Source: Chryseobacterium aahli
GTDB taxonomy: Bacteria; Bacteroidota; Bacteroidia; Flavobacteriales; Weeksellaceae
Reading direction: 5' to 3'
Assembly (NCBI RefSeq): GCF_022699665.1
Contig: NZ_JALDNB010000009.1
Coordinates: 62,001-126,000, forward strand
DNA length: 64,000 nucleotides
In this document: one piece after another, positions 33,933 through 44,314 of the stretch
Position numbering within the stretch: position 1 is the first letter of the stretch
How the letters are laid out: every line of letters begins with the position of its first letter
The notes under the pieces: generated by a model
The model's input: only the letters and a program-made list of their open reading frames with translations
Told to the model about the DNA's origin: nothing
Databases searched by the model: none
Program-made: the position numbers and the translations under genes

Positions 33933-35774
33933 ATGGAATTTCTAAATGGAATTAATGCACTGACCTTGGTGTTCACATCACTCCTCATCTTTGCAATTGC
34001 TTACCGTTTTTACGGAATTTATTTAGCGAACAAAGTTCTTCGTCTAAATGACAAAAACACAACCCCGGCAGTCGAATTTGCAGATGGAAAAGATTACGTC
34101 GCAACCAATAAAAACGTGCTCTTCGGGCATCACTTTGCAGCAATTGCCGCGGCAGGGCCATTAGTAGGACCTGTTTTGGCAGCGCAATTTGGTTATCTTC
34201 CAGGTGCCATCTGGATTTTGATCGGCTGTGTTTTGGGAGGCGGAGTTCATGATATGGTTGTACTTTTTGCATCGGTAAGACATAAAGGGCAAAGTTTGGC
34301 CACCATCGCATCCAAAGAAATTGGTAAAACTACCGGAACTGTCGCAGGTTTTGCGATTTTATTTATCTTAATTTTAACGTTGGCAGGATTGTCATTAGCC
34401 TGTATCAATGCGATGCACGAAGCTTCATGGTCATTATTTACCGTAGTCATCACTATGCCGATTGCAATTATCATGGGATTAATCATGCGTTACAGAAAAA
34501 ACTCAGTGACTTTTGCAAGTATCTTGGGTGGAGTTCTGTTAATTGCAGGAATTATCGGAGGACATAGTTTGATGCAGAATGAAACGATGAATAATATGTT
34601 TACATGGGACATCACCACGATTTCGATAGCAATTCCATTATATGGATTTTTGGCTTCCGTACTTCCGGTTTGGCTGCTTTTGGTACCGAGAGATTACCTT
34701 TCCACTTATTTAAAAATCGGAACGATTATCATGTTGGCTATCGGTGTAATTGTGATTCATCCTACGATTCAAATGCCTGCTTTAACTGAATTTATTAATG
34801 GTGGCGGTCCTGTTATTGGTGGTCCTGTTTTACCATTTATCTTCATTGTCATTGCGTGTGGAGCGATTTCAGGATTTCATGCCGTAATCGCAACAGGTAC
34901 AACTCCAAAAATGTTGAACAGAGAAAAAGAAATTCTTTTTGTAGGTTATGGAGCGATGCTTGTAGAAGGTTTCGTGGCATTAATGGCTCTAATTGCCGCC
35001 TGTACTTTGATGCCGGGAGATTATTTTGCGATTAACACCCCAAAAGATACTTATGATGCTTTTCTGGCAACACATCCGAACTTACATGGCGTTGACATCG
35101 ATTATTTCTCAGAACGAATAGGGATTGATTTGCATGGAAGAACCGGAGGTGCCGTTTCTCTGGCTGTCGGGATGGCGCATATTTTCAATAAAATCCCATA
35201 TATGGATCAGCTGATGGCGTATTGGTACAACTTTGCGATTATGTTTGAAGCGGTGTTTATTTTAACAGCCATTGATGCAGGAACTCGTGTCGGAAGATTC
35301 TTTCTACAGGAAATGTTGGGTTCTGTGATTCCTAAATTTAATGATAAAAACTGGACGCCTGGAATTATCATCAGCAGTTTGCTCTTTACATTTGCTTGGG
35401 GGTACCTGGTTTTCACCGGAAACGTAAGCAGTATCTGGCCACTCTTCGGAATCAGTAATCAGTTGCTCGCCGCTTGTGGATTAATTGTCTGTACAACAAT
35501 GCTTATTCGTCTCAATCGAGGAAAATATGCGCTTTGCTCTGCAATTCCGGGAGTTTTTATGGCGATTATTACATTTTGGGCAGGCTACATTCAGGTGATG
35601 GATATTTACATTCCAAAACAGCAGTATTTATTGGCGACTTTAGCGGTTGTGGCAATGGTGTTGATGCTGATTGTTTTCGTTGGTGCTTTTAGAAAATGGT
35701 ACCAGCTGCTTCAAGTTAAAACTTCACACACTGATTTCTATGGAGAGACAGTGAAGGAATTGGTAGAGAGATAA
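33933..35774 (+). CDS. cstA: CstA-family carbon starvation / pyruvate transporter
   Basis: This 613-residue polytopic membrane protein has many helices and the CstA signatures FGHHFAAIAAAGPLVGPVL and GVHDMVVLFASVRHKGQS, plus FHAVIATGTTPKML. In E. coli CstA and its relative YjiY transport peptides or pyruvate. It is slightly shorter than E. coli CstA (701). It stands alone, preceded by 240 bases of AT-rich non-coding DNA and followed by a terminator. Confidence 0.93.
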   Translation: MEFLNGINALTLVFTSLLIFAIAYRFYGIYLANKVLRLNDKNTTPAVEFADGKDYVATNKNVLFGHHFAAIAAAGPLVGPVLAAQFGYLPGAIWILIGCVLGGGVHDMVVLFASVRHKGQSLATIASKEIGKTTGTVAGFAILFILILTLAGLSLACINAMHEASWSLFTVVITMPIAIIMGLIMRYRKNSVTFASILGGVLLIAGIIGGHSLMQNETMNNMFTWDITTISIAIPLYGFLASVLPVWLLLVPRDYLSTYLKIGTIIMLAIGVIVIHPTIQMPALTEFINGGGPVIGGPVLPFIFIVIACGAISGFHAVIATGTTPKMLNREKEILFVGYGAMLVEGFVALMALIAACTLMPGDYFAINTPKDTYDAFLATHPNLHGVDIDYFSERIGIDLHGRTGGAVSLAVGMAHIFNKIPYMDQLMAYWYNFAIMFEAVFILTAIDAGTRVGRFFLQEMLGSVIPKFNDKNWTPGIIISSLLFTFAWGYLVFTGNVSSIWPLFGISNQLLAACGLIVCTTMLIRLNRGKYALCSAIPGVFMAIITFWAGYIQVMDIYIPKQQYLLATLAVVAMVLMLIVFVGAFRKWYQLLQVKTSHTDFYGETVKELVER

Positions 35775-35805
35775 TTATGTCTTAAAACAATAGAACCAAA
35801 AATTT

Positions 35806-35835
35806 AAAGGCGCAATGAGTATTGCGCCTTTATTA
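35806..35835 (+). terminator. cstA terminator
   Basis: AAAGGCGCAAT (35806-35816) pairs with ATTGCGCCTTT (35821-35831): an 11-bp stem with a 4-nt loop. Confidence 0.85.
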
Positions 35836-35891
35836 TTTCAATATGATAAATAGTATTCTTAATTAATTCATTTGCTGTTCAAAGTATTGAT

Positions 35892-38222
35892 TTAAATTTT
35901 AGTCAGCTTAGCATATTTCAAAATCAAGTTCTTCTCACCTTCGTGTAAGAAAACCACTTTTGCTTTGATATTCTGAGGATCGGTTCCATCCAGGAATTTC
36001 ACTTCACCAATTCCGAAACGGTCATGTCTCACTTTGTCACCAACCTCAATATCCTGCGAAGAAGCACCGCTTGGATTAATGATTTTTGCTGTGGCTACAG
36101 GTTTTAGTTTTCTTGGTTCAGCAATAGGTTTATCATTTTCGCTTTTAGAGATGGTCTTCTTTTCTACTTTTTTAAAGCTTCTCATTTCTGAAGGATGTTC
36201 ATCAAAAATATTGGACGTAATCCCTGCATTGTTTATAAATCTCTTTTCGATGGCCGGATTTAAAAACTCAATATATTCTTCATCCACTTCACTCAAAAAT
36301 CTTGAAGGTTCGGCATCGGTAATTTTCCCCCATTGAAAACGAGAAACTGCATACGAGAAAAATGCCTGTTTTTCAGCTCTTGTCAACGCAACATAGAACA
36401 AACGTCTTTCTTCTTCTAAATCTTCGCGGGTTGCCGAACTCATGAAACTCGGAAATAGATTTTCTTCCAAACCTACCAAATGAACAACTGGAAATTCCAG
36501 ACCTTTTGAAAGGTGAATGGTCATCAGAGAAACCATGTCTTCATTATCATCTTTCCTTTGAGTATCGGCAGAAAGTGCAATATTTTCAAGGAAATTCGGT
36601 AAACTCGGATCTCCATCCTCGATTTGCTGTTGTTCTTCGATAAAACCCTGCATCGAGTTCATTAATTCCTGCACGTTTTCTACACGGGAAATTCCTTCGG
36701 GAGTCTGATCGTCTTTTAAAAATTTAATCAAACCGCTTCGCTTTGCCACTTCCATTGCAACGCTGTATGCCGTCTCAGTTTTAAGCAAAACCTGAAATGC
36801 TTTGATCATGGACCAGAAATCACTCAGCTTTGTTAGAACTCCATTGTTGAATTTCAGCTGTGGCGCATATATTCCGAGATTGTCTAAAACTTTTGACACC
36901 GGAAGATTTTGCGAATCTGCAAAAACAATTAATTTATTCTGAGTCGTTTCACCAATTCCTCTTGTAGGATAATTGATGATTCTCATTAAGGCTTCAGAAT
37001 CATTTTCGTTGACCAAAAGACGTAGATAACCGATCAAATCTTTTACCTCTTTCCTTTGGTAGAAAGACAAACCTCCATACACTTTATAGGGAATATTTTT
37101 TCTTCTTAAAGAGTCTTCAAAAGCTCTTGTCTGAGAGTTGGTACGGTATAAAATCGCAAAATCACTAAATTTTTTCTGTTCTCTGTTACTCAGTTCCCAA
37201 ATATTTCCGGCTACGAAATTGGCCTCATCAGCATCGGAAAGCGAACGGTAAACCTTGATTTTTTCCCCCTCTTCATTTTCACTAAAAACATTTTTCTTAA
37301 ACTGCTGCAAGTTTTTAGCAATCACTGCATTCGCCGCATTCACGATATTTTGTGTCGAACGATAATTCTGTTCCAAAGAAACCGTCACAGCATACGGATA
37401 GTCTTTTTTGAAATTTAAAATATTATAAATATTCGCACCACGGAAAGAGTAAATCGACTGTGCATCGTCTCCCACAACGCAGATATTTTCAAATTTTGAA
37501 GCTAAAGCTTTAACAATTAAATACTGCGAGTGGTTTGTATCTTGGTACTCATCCACCAAAATATATCTGAATCTGTCCTGATATTTTGCTAAAACTTCCG
37601 GAAATCTTGTTAAAAGCTCATTGGTTTTCAACAATAAATCATCAAAATCCATTGAACCGTTTTTATAACAAGCTTCTACATATTTCTCGTAAATCTTTCC
37701 AATAAATTTCATGTTGGCTTTTTCGTCAGCTTCCATTAATTCTGGATTGTTGTAATATGCTTTTACAGTAATCAGATTATTTTTATAATTCGAAATTCTT
37801 GACTGAACTTTTTTAGGTTTGTATAGATCGGCATCAATATTCATGTCTTTCAACACTTTTCTGATGACATTTAAAGCGTCTTGTTGATCGTAAATCGTAA
37901 AGTTCGAAGGATAACCCAAATAATGTGCTTCACTTCTCAGAATTCTTGCAAAAACCGAGTGAAAAGTTCCCATCCAAAGACTTCTTGCATTGCTTTGGCC
38001 AACCACTTTGGCGATACGTTCTTTCATTTCCTTTGCCGCTTTATTGGTAAATGTCAACGCCAGAATATTGAAGGGATCTACTCCATTGGTAATCAAATGG
38101 GCAATACGCATCGTAAGCACACGCGTTTTTCCGGAACCTGCTCCTGCAAGCACCATCAGAGGTCCTTGTAAAGTGGTAACGGCTTCATATTGTGATTCGT
38201 TGAGTCCTTTCAGATAATCCAT
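35892..38222 (-). CDS. pcrA: UvrD/PcrA-type ATP-dependent DNA helicase
   Basis: About 776 residues: Walker A GAGSGKTRVLTMRIAHL, helicase motif II VDEYQDTNHSQY, motif III GDDAQSIYSFRGA, QNYRST, GLEFPVV and VALTRAEKQ are all present. The C-terminus has the PcrA/UvrD Tudor-like part (VGDKVRHDRFGIGEVKFLDG). It acts in nucleotide-excision repair and replication. The ATG at 38222 is used: the longer start at 38246 coincides with a -7 box TAATTTTG (38246-38253, minus strand). Confidence 0.95.
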   Translation of the reverse strand: MDYLKGLNESQYEAVTTLQGPLMVLAGAGSGKTRVLTMRIAHLITNGVDPFNILALTFTNKAAKEMKERIAKVVGQSNARSLWMGTFHSVFARILRSEAHYLGYPSNFTIYDQQDALNVIRKVLKDMNIDADLYKPKKVQSRISNYKNNLITVKAYYNNPELMEADEKANMKFIGKIYEKYVEACYKNGSMDFDDLLLKTNELLTRFPEVLAKYQDRFRYILVDEYQDTNHSQYLIVKALASKFENICVVGDDAQSIYSFRGANIYNILNFKKDYPYAVTVSLEQNYRSTQNIVNAANAVIAKNLQQFKKNVFSENEEGEKIKVYRSLSDADEANFVAGNIWELSNREQKKFSDFAILYRTNSQTRAFEDSLRRKNIPYKVYGGLSFYQRKEVKDLIGYLRLLVNENDSEALMRIINYPTRGIGETTQNKLIVFADSQNLPVSKVLDNLGIYAPQLKFNNGVLTKLSDFWSMIKAFQVLLKTETAYSVAMEVAKRSGLIKFLKDDQTPEGISRVENVQELMNSMQGFIEEQQQIEDGDPSLPNFLENIALSADTQRKDDNEDMVSLMTIHLSKGLEFPVVHLVGLEENLFPSFMSSATREDLEEERRLFYVALTRAEKQAFFSYAVSRFQWGKITDAEPSRFLSEVDEEYIEFLNPAIEKRFINNAGITSNIFDEHPSEMRSFKKVEKKTISKSENDKPIAEPRKLKPVATAKIINPSGASSQDIEVGDKVRHDRFGIGEVKFLDGTDPQNIKAKVVFLHEGEKNLILKYAKLTKI

Positions 38223-38332
38223 ACAGCAAAAAAAATTTGGGAACACAAAATTAGTGTATTAAAAGGAGAATACAAATTATGAATTTAAATGTTCAGAATT
38301 TGAATTTCAGTAAAATTTCTTTAAAAATTTAA

Positions 38333-38367
38333 ATAAAAAAAATCAGCAAAATAAAATTCTGCTGATT
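38333..38367 (-). terminator. Terminator of the response-regulator gene
   Basis: AATCAGCA (38341-38348) pairs with TGCTGATT (38360-38367), with T after the stem on the minus strand. Confidence 0.75.
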
Positions 38368-38389
38368 GATTATCTATTTTAGCATTCAA

Positions 38390-38758
38390 TTATTTAGCGT
38401 AAGTTTTCAGTCTGTCTACCATATCACCTAAATCAAAAGGCTTTGCGATAAAAGCATCTGCTCCCGCATCTAAAGCGGACTGCTCTAAACCACGGCTCGC
38501 TGACATAATAAGAACAGGAATGTCTTTTAAATTTTCATCTGCTTTTATTTCTTTGCAGATATCTCTCCCGTCTTCACCAGAAAGCCACATATCCATTAAA
38601 ATCACATTGGGTTTAGAATCTGCATTCAATGTCTTCAGCATATCTGAGCCCTTATAAAATTTTTCAATCTCAAATCCTTCAAAATCAAGCATCATTTCTA
38701 TTGAATCTACGATTGCAGGACTGTCATCTACCACTAAAACTTTTGTTGCGTTAGGCAT
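38390..38758 (-). CDS. Single-domain response regulator (CheY-like)
   Basis: The 122-residue receiver has the acidic pair D11-D12 (VLVVDDSPAI), phospho-acceptor D56 (VILMDMWLSGEDG), Ser in LIMSASRG and Lys in FIAKPFD. There is no output domain. The gene overlaps the preceding PAS histidine kinase gene by 8 bases, so the two form a co-translated pair, probably a relay that acts on another protein by contact. Confidence 0.93.
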   Translation of the reverse strand: MPNATKVLVVDDSPAIVDSIEMMLDFEGFEIEKFYKGSDMLKTLNADSKPNVILMDMWLSGEDGRDICKEIKADENLKDIPVLIMSASRGLEQSALDAGADAFIAKPFDLGDMVDRLKTYAK

Positions 38759-40619
38759 TTTGTTGTACGTTTTTACTTTTGGGGATTTCGAAGCAAAAAT
38801 CAGACCCTTTTCCTTCTGTTGATGCTAAGAAAATGCGACCACCAGACCTTTTAATAATCTCAGAAGAAATATAAAGTCCCAGCCCGAGTCCCGGAAAAGT
38901 ATGCTCTTTTGAACCGCTCACTCTATAATATTGCTCAAAAACTTTCTTGTGTTTATCTGATGGAATACCAATACCGAAATCTTTCACACTGTAAATAACT
39001 TTATTATCTTTTAATTTTGTGGAAACGATTACCTGATCTGCATCAGGAGAATATTTTATAGCATTGCTGATCAGATTACTCATCACCTGAGAAATTCGGT
39101 GACGGTCTGCGTAGATATTTCCTATTTTAGAAGGATGTAGAATAATTTTGTGTCTTGAGGTCATTTGCTGCTCGGCAACAATTTCTTCAGTGAGCTGGTC
39201 AAAATCAAACTCAGATTCATTCAGCTGTATTTTACCGTTCTGTATTTTGGTGACATCAAGCAAATCGCTAATTAAAACAGTCAGTAAATCGATTTGACCA
39301 TCCATTTTTCTGGCGACTTCAGCATTTTTCAAATCATCTTTTTTAACGAGATTTTTCTCAATAAACTGAGTGTAAATTTTCAAACTTGTTAAGGGAGTTT
39401 TCAGCTCGTGGCTGGCAATTCCAAGGAAATTATCTTTTTGGGTCTGCAGTTGTTTGAAATCATCGATATCGGTAAATGTACCGATCCATTGTTTGATATC
39501 ACCATTTTCATCAAAAGCGGGAGCTGCTCTTCCTAAAAACCACCTATAAACTTCAGGGTTATCAGGATCTAAAAACTGATATTCCATTTCAAAAGAATTT
39601 CCGGTTTTCAAGCTTTCTTCCCAGACTACCTCTACCTGCTCATAAACCTCAGGCTTAATAATCCTTTTTACTCCCTCTGCAGGATCTTCATTTTTATCAA
39701 AACCTGTGTATCTGTACCAGTTTTCGTTCATGTAGGTCATTTTGCCGTCTTTATCACAAGTCCAGACAAATTGCGGCATCGAATCTGCTAAATCCCTGAA
39801 TCGCTCTTCCCTTTTCTGAATTTCTTCACGTGCAATCACCAAATCTGTAACATCAACTGCCATATTGTGAATGGCGTACACTTCACCATTAGCATTTTTT
39901 AGTGGTTTGTAAGAAAAATTAAAATAATACGTCTGAAGTTTTCCATCTACAACTAAATCTACCCGATCTTCAGTTGCCGTGTAGGCAATTCCTGTTTTAA
40001 AAATATTTTTGAGAATACCAATAAAAGGCTGACCTTCCAGTTCAGGCAAGGCATCTTCCAACTTCATCCCAATCACAGAAGCGTCTTTTCCCCAGGTTTT
40101 CAGCATTAAATCATTCGCTAATTCTATGTATAATTCATCTGAACGATAAATTGCCGTGGAATAATCTGAATTTTTAATCAAATCTTCAAATCTGTACTCA
40201 CTTTCTTTTAATTTTCTTTTCGAGATTACCTGATCAGTCACTTCTGTTGCGACAACACTTACTCCGATTACCTTTTTTTCGTCGTTGAAAACTGGAGAAT
40301 AGATAAAATCAAAAAAATGCTCTTCCAAATTTCCGAATTTTTCTAAGAAAATAGGCAGCTTGTTTCCATTAAACACCTCTCCTTTTCTATATACATTATC
40401 AAAGATCTCTACAAAGCCCTGAGATTTAACTTCTGGCAAAGCATCAAACAACGGCATACCAATAACTGATGAATCTCGTCCCCACAATTCTAAAATCTGC
40501 GGATTGGCATTTTGTATAATCAAATCATCACCAACCAGCAAACACATTGCAACCGGAGCCTGGCTAAAGAGTGTAATCAATGATTCCGGTGAAACATTTT
40601 GTTCTAGAAAATTTTTCAT
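38751..40619 (-). CDS. Multi-PAS sensor histidine kinase (cytosolic)
   Basis: The 622-residue kinase has three PAS domains (about 15-130, 145-262, 270-392), the HisKA block IASHELKTPLTSL with the phospho-accepting His (about residue 400), then a HATPase region (N box MSNLISNAIKYSP, G boxes DFGIGIP and GLGLGLYIS). No membrane segments or signal peptide are visible. The repeated PAS units (NPQILELWGRDSSVIG, NDLMLKTWGKDASVIG) are similar to one another and probably arose by duplication. It signals to the co-encoded receiver; the input is unknown. Confidence 0.93.
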   Translation of the reverse strand: MKNFLEQNVSPESLITLFSQAPVAMCLLVGDDLIIQNANPQILELWGRDSSVIGMPLFDALPEVKSQGFVEIFDNVYRKGEVFNGNKLPIFLEKFGNLEEHFFDFIYSPVFNDEKKVIGVSVVATEVTDQVISKRKLKESEYRFEDLIKNSDYSTAIYRSDELYIELANDLMLKTWGKDASVIGMKLEDALPELEGQPFIGILKNIFKTGIAYTATEDRVDLVVDGKLQTYYFNFSYKPLKNANGEVYAIHNMAVDVTDLVIAREEIQKREERFRDLADSMPQFVWTCDKDGKMTYMNENWYRYTGFDKNEDPAEGVKRIIKPEVYEQVEVVWEESLKTGNSFEMEYQFLDPDNPEVYRWFLGRAAPAFDENGDIKQWIGTFTDIDDFKQLQTQKDNFLGIASHELKTPLTSLKIYTQFIEKNLVKKDDLKNAEVARKMDGQIDLLTVLISDLLDVTKIQNGKIQLNESEFDFDQLTEEIVAEQQMTSRHKIILHPSKIGNIYADRHRISQVMSNLISNAIKYSPDADQVIVSTKLKDNKVIYSVKDFGIGIPSDKHKKVFEQYYRVSGSKEHTFPGLGLGLYISSEIIKRSGGRIFLASTEGKGSDFCFEIPKSKNVQQNA

Positions 40620-40743
40620 GGAGGATAGCCTTAATAAGCTTCAAATTTAATTTTTATATGATGAAATTTATATGATTTCAGTCAAATCTATATTCTAACT
40701 TTTAAAACTACAAAATTTTATTAAAAATTTGTAACAATTCATG

Positions 40744-40751
40744 TATTTTTG
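40744..40751 (+). promoter_or_regulatory. -7 box of the M16 peptidase operon
   Basis: TATTTTTG ends 28 nt before the ATG at 40780 and lies inside the longer open frame, deciding against the ATG at 40741. Confidence 0.6.
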
Positions 40752-40779
40752 GCACTCATTGACAAAACAATTTCTATTT

Positions 40780-42093
40780 ATGAAAAAACGACTTCTTAGT
40801 GTTGCAGCTGCTGCTTTTTTTGGAGTAATGCTGAATGCACAACAAATCAAATTCGAAGAGTATGATTTACCAAACGGTATGCACGTAATCCTTCATCAAG
40901 ATAATACGGCTCCCGTAGTTACTACAGCGGTAATGTATCACGTTGGTGGTAAAGACGAGATAAAAGGAAGAACAGGTTTTGCACACTTTTTTGAGCACCT
41001 TTTATTTGAAGGAACTCCAAACATCAAAAGAGGAGAATGGTTTAAAATCGTATCTTCAAACGGAGGACAAAACAATGCTAACACGAGCATGGACAGAACG
41101 TATTATTACGAAACTTTTCCTTCAAACAATGAACAATTGGGTCTTTGGATGGAAGCTGAAAGATTGCGTCATGCAGAAATTAACCAAATTGGTGTAGATA
41201 CTCAGAGAGAGGTTGTAAAAGAAGAGAAAAGATTAAGAATGGATAATTCCCCTTATGGAAATCTTTTCAACACCATTCAGCAGAATCTTTTCACCAATCA
41301 CCCGTACCACGGATCTGTAATTGGTTCTATTGAAGATTTGAACGGTGCAAAACTAGACGAGTTCAAGGCTTTCTATAAAAAATATTATGTTCCAAACAAC
41401 GCTACCTTAGTCGTTGCCGGAGACATCAAGCCTGAACAGACTAAAAAATGGATTCTTGAATATTACGGAAGCATCCCTAAAGGAGAAGTAACCCCTAAAA
41501 ACTTCCCTAAAGACGAGCCTATCACAAAGGAAAAAGAAGTTACTGCGACTGATGCAAACATTCAGCTTCCTGCGTATATTTTTGCTTACAGAACGCCAAG
41601 CAACAAAGAAAGAGATGCTTATGTTTTAGATATGCTTTCTTCTTATTTAAGTAATGGTAAATCTTCAGTTTTATACAAAAAATTGGTAGATCAGGATAAA
41701 AAAGCACTTCAGGTAGCGGCTTTCAACCAAGGTATGGAAGATTACAGTGTATTTGCATTTTTCGCAATCCCGATGGGAGCTACAACGAAGCAGGTTTTAC
41801 AGAATGACATCGATGCTGAAATTAAAAAAGTACAGACTACTTTGATTTCTGACGAAGATTATCAAAAACTTCAAAACCAATATGAGAATCAGTTTGTGAA
41901 TACCAATTCTAGTATTCAGGGGATTGCTTCTTCATTGGCGACAAGCCACGTTTTGATGGGAGATACCAATTTAATCAACAAAGAAATAGATATTTACAAA
42001 TCTATTACGAAGCAAGATTTGCAAAATGCTGCTAAAAAGTATCTTAATTCTAACCAAAGAGTAATCATCAATTACGTACCTGAAAAAAAATAA
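40780..42093 (+). CDS. M16-family zinc metallopeptidase, active subunit
   Basis: About 437 residues, beginning with a signal peptide (KKRLLSVAAAAFFGVMLNAQ). The zinc site is complete: HFFEHLLFEG (HxxEH) and a downstream Glu in the VVKEEKR region. This is the M16B subfamily, which usually works as a pair of active and inactive halves, and here the partner gene follows directly. It is probably a periplasmic peptidase for short peptides. Confidence 0.93.
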   Translation: MKKRLLSVAAAAFFGVMLNAQQIKFEEYDLPNGMHVILHQDNTAPVVTTAVMYHVGGKDEIKGRTGFAHFFEHLLFEGTPNIKRGEWFKIVSSNGGQNNANTSMDRTYYYETFPSNNEQLGLWMEAERLRHAEINQIGVDTQREVVKEEKRLRMDNSPYGNLFNTIQQNLFTNHPYHGSVIGSIEDLNGAKLDEFKAFYKKYYVPNNATLVVAGDIKPEQTKKWILEYYGSIPKGEVTPKNFPKDEPITKEKEVTATDANIQLPAYIFAYRTPSNKERDAYVLDMLSSYLSNGKSSVLYKKLVDQDKKALQVAAFNQGMEDYSVFAFFAIPMGATTKQVLQNDIDAEIKKVQTTLISDEDYQKLQNQYENQFVNTNSSIQGIASSLATSHVLMGDTNLINKEIDIYKSITKQDLQNAAKKYLNSNQRVIINYVPEKK

Positions 42094-42145
42094 TCTCTTT
42101 TAGACCTTACGTTTTAAAAGAATGATTACAATTAAATTTTTACAA

Positions 42146-44191
42146 ATGAAAAAGCAATTAACCTATATAGCAGTAGCATTTTTATTCACAGGAATGCTTT
42201 CTGCGCAAAAAATTGATCTTAATGCAATGCCAAAAGCAGGTCCTACACCTGCAATCAACATTGCTCAGCCAAAAACTTTCCAATTAAAGAACGGTTTAAC
42301 AGTAATGGTAGTTGAAAACAACAAACTGCCAAGAGTAAACATGAGTCTTTCTATGGACAGACAACCTTACTTCGAAGGGAACATCGCAGGGGTAAGCGAA
42401 ATCATGGCAAGCCAGCTTGATAATGGAACAACCACATTGAGCAAAGACGAATTTAACAAGAAAATAGATTACCTAGGAGCAAGCTTAAACTTCTCTTCTG
42501 CAGGAGCTTCTGCAAATTCTCTTTCAAAGTATTTCCCGCAGGTATTGACTTTGATGTCTGATGCCATCATTAATCCTAAATTCTCTGCAGACGAAATTGA
42601 AACTGCAAAACAAAGAACCATCGAAGGATTAAAATCTGAAGAGAAAAATGCTTCTTCTATTGCTTCAAGAGTTTCTAATGCATTGGCTTACGGAAAAAAC
42701 ACTTCCAGAGGTGAATTTGAGACAGAAGAATCTATCAAAAAAATCACATTGGCAGACGTACAAAACGTTTACAAAAAATACTACGCTCCAGACAATGCTT
42801 ATTTGGTAATCGTAGGTGATGTGAAACTAGATCAGATCAAACCTTTGGTTGAAAAAGCATTCAATAACTGGAAAAAAGCAGATACTAAATTTGCAGCTCT
42901 TGAACCAGCTACGAATGTTGCTAAAACTGAAATCAACGTGGTAGACGTACCTTCTGCTGTGCAGTCTGTAGTTTCTGTAGGAAACCTTACTTCATTGAAG
43001 ATGAGCGATCCTAATTACTTTCCTGCAACAATTGCCAACTACATCCTTGGTGGTGGTGGTGAAGCCAGACTTTTCATGAACCTTCGTGAGAAAAACGGTT
43101 TTACGTATGGTGCATACTCAAGCATGACGGCAAGCAAATATTCTCCTGATTTTTCAGCTGAAGCAAGCGTAAGAAATGAAGTTACAGATAAGGCCGTTAA
43201 AGAATTCATGAATGAACTCAATGGAATCTCTACGGTAAAACCTGAAGAATTGGCTAACGCTAAAGCTAAATTGAAAGGAAGTTTCATCATGGCTCTTGAG
43301 CAACCTGCAACAATCGCAAGATTTGCCGTAAACCAAAAGGTAAACAATCTTCCTGCAGATTTCTATACCAACTATCTGAAGTCAATCGATAAAGTAACTG
43401 CTGCTGATGTTTCAAATGCCGTAAAAGCGAATATTTTACCCAACCAAAGCAGAATTTTCATCGCTGGTAAAGCGTCTGATATTTCTGAAGGATTGGAGAA
43501 ATTAGGATATCCTGTAAAATATTTTGATGCAAACGCTAACCCTGTTGCAAAACCAGTTGCTCAAAAAGTTGACGCCAACGTAACAGTAGCTTCTGTTGTA
43601 GACAAATACATCACTGCTATCGGTGGAAAAGCTAATCTTGCTAAAATCACTTCTTACACTACAAATGCTTCAATGTCGATGCAGGGTCAGAATATTGACT
43701 TTAAAATTGTAAAAGCACAAGGTGGTAAAGAATTAACGATGGTAACAGCTGGAGGAATGACAGTTCAAAAACAAGTTTTTGATGGTAAAACAGGTTATTC
43801 TGAACAGATGGGACAAAAAGTTGAAATGACCAAAGAGGAGATTGCTGATAACTTGAAAAACACTGAACTTTTCGAAGAATTAGGTTTTGCTAAATCTGCA
43901 GATTACAAATTGGCAGGAATTGAAAAAATAAACGGTGAGGATTCTTACGCAATCAAAACTGCTGACAAAGCATATTTTTACAGCGTAAAAACAGGTCTAA
44001 AAACCGGTGAAACTGAAACTGTAAAAGCTCAAGGCCAGGAAATGACAGTTCCAACAACATTTGGTGATTACAAAGAAGTATCTGGTGTGAAAATGCCTTA
44101 TACAATTACTGCAAGCCAGATGGGAATGGAGATGGTTATGAAAGTAAAATCTTACGATATTAATCAGGCAAAAGACACTGATTTCAAATAA
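42146..44191 (+). CDS. M16-family peptidase, inactive partner with extra C-terminal domain
   Basis: About 681 residues with a signal peptide (KKQLTYIAVAFLFTGMLSAQ) and M16 fold, but at the zinc site the sequence reads GVSEIMASQLDNG, with no HxxEH, so it should be catalytically dead. The substrate-binding RxxxY region is kept (GGGGEARLFMNLREKNGFTYGAYS). After about residue 480 an extra domain of some 200 residues (VASVVDKYITAIGGKANLAKI, then GDYKEVSGVKMPYTI) resembles the LolA/lipoprotein-sorting-like beta fold. The ATG at 42146 was chosen over 42122 because the signal begins there. Confidence 0.9.
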   Translation: MKKQLTYIAVAFLFTGMLSAQKIDLNAMPKAGPTPAINIAQPKTFQLKNGLTVMVVENNKLPRVNMSLSMDRQPYFEGNIAGVSEIMASQLDNGTTTLSKDEFNKKIDYLGASLNFSSAGASANSLSKYFPQVLTLMSDAIINPKFSADEIETAKQRTIEGLKSEEKNASSIASRVSNALAYGKNTSRGEFETEESIKKITLADVQNVYKKYYAPDNAYLVIVGDVKLDQIKPLVEKAFNNWKKADTKFAALEPATNVAKTEINVVDVPSAVQSVVSVGNLTSLKMSDPNYFPATIANYILGGGGEARLFMNLREKNGFTYGAYSSMTASKYSPDFSAEASVRNEVTDKAVKEFMNELNGISTVKPEELANAKAKLKGSFIMALEQPATIARFAVNQKVNNLPADFYTNYLKSIDKVTAADVSNAVKANILPNQSRIFIAGKASDISEGLEKLGYPVKYFDANANPVAKPVAQKVDANVTVASVVDKYITAIGGKANLAKITSYTTNASMSMQGQNIDFKIVKAQGGKELTMVTAGGMTVQKQVFDGKTGYSEQMGQKVEMTKEEIADNLKNTELFEELGFAKSADYKLAGIEKINGEDSYAIKTADKAYFYSVKTGLKTGETETVKAQGQEMTVPTTFGDYKEVSGVKMPYTITASQMGMEMVMKVKSYDINQAKDTDFK

Positions 44192-44208
44192 GATCATAGA
44201 TATTATTA

Positions 44209-44240
44209 AAAAAGCGGTGACAATTGTTGCCGCTTTTTGT
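44209..44240 (+). terminator. Terminator of the M16 operon
   Basis: AAAAAGCGG (44209-44217) pairs with CCGCTTTTT (44230-44238), followed by T-rich DNA. Confidence 0.8.
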
Positions 44241-44258
44241 TTTTAGTGAAATCTTTAT

Positions 44259-44289
44259 TTTGCGGTTCTGTAAAAAAACATTAAATTTG
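44259..44289 (+). promoter_or_regulatory. secG promoter
   Basis: TTTG (44259-44262), 19 nt, then TAAATTTG (44282-44289): a near-perfect Bacteroidota promoter, 25 nt before the ATG. Confidence 0.75.
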
Positions 44290-44314
44290 CCCATTCAAAA
44301 AGATATTAGAATTA

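Noticed and set aside
40741..40779. Upstream start for the first M16 peptidase
   Set aside because: A -7 promoter box lies inside this stretch and the signal peptide begins at 40780.
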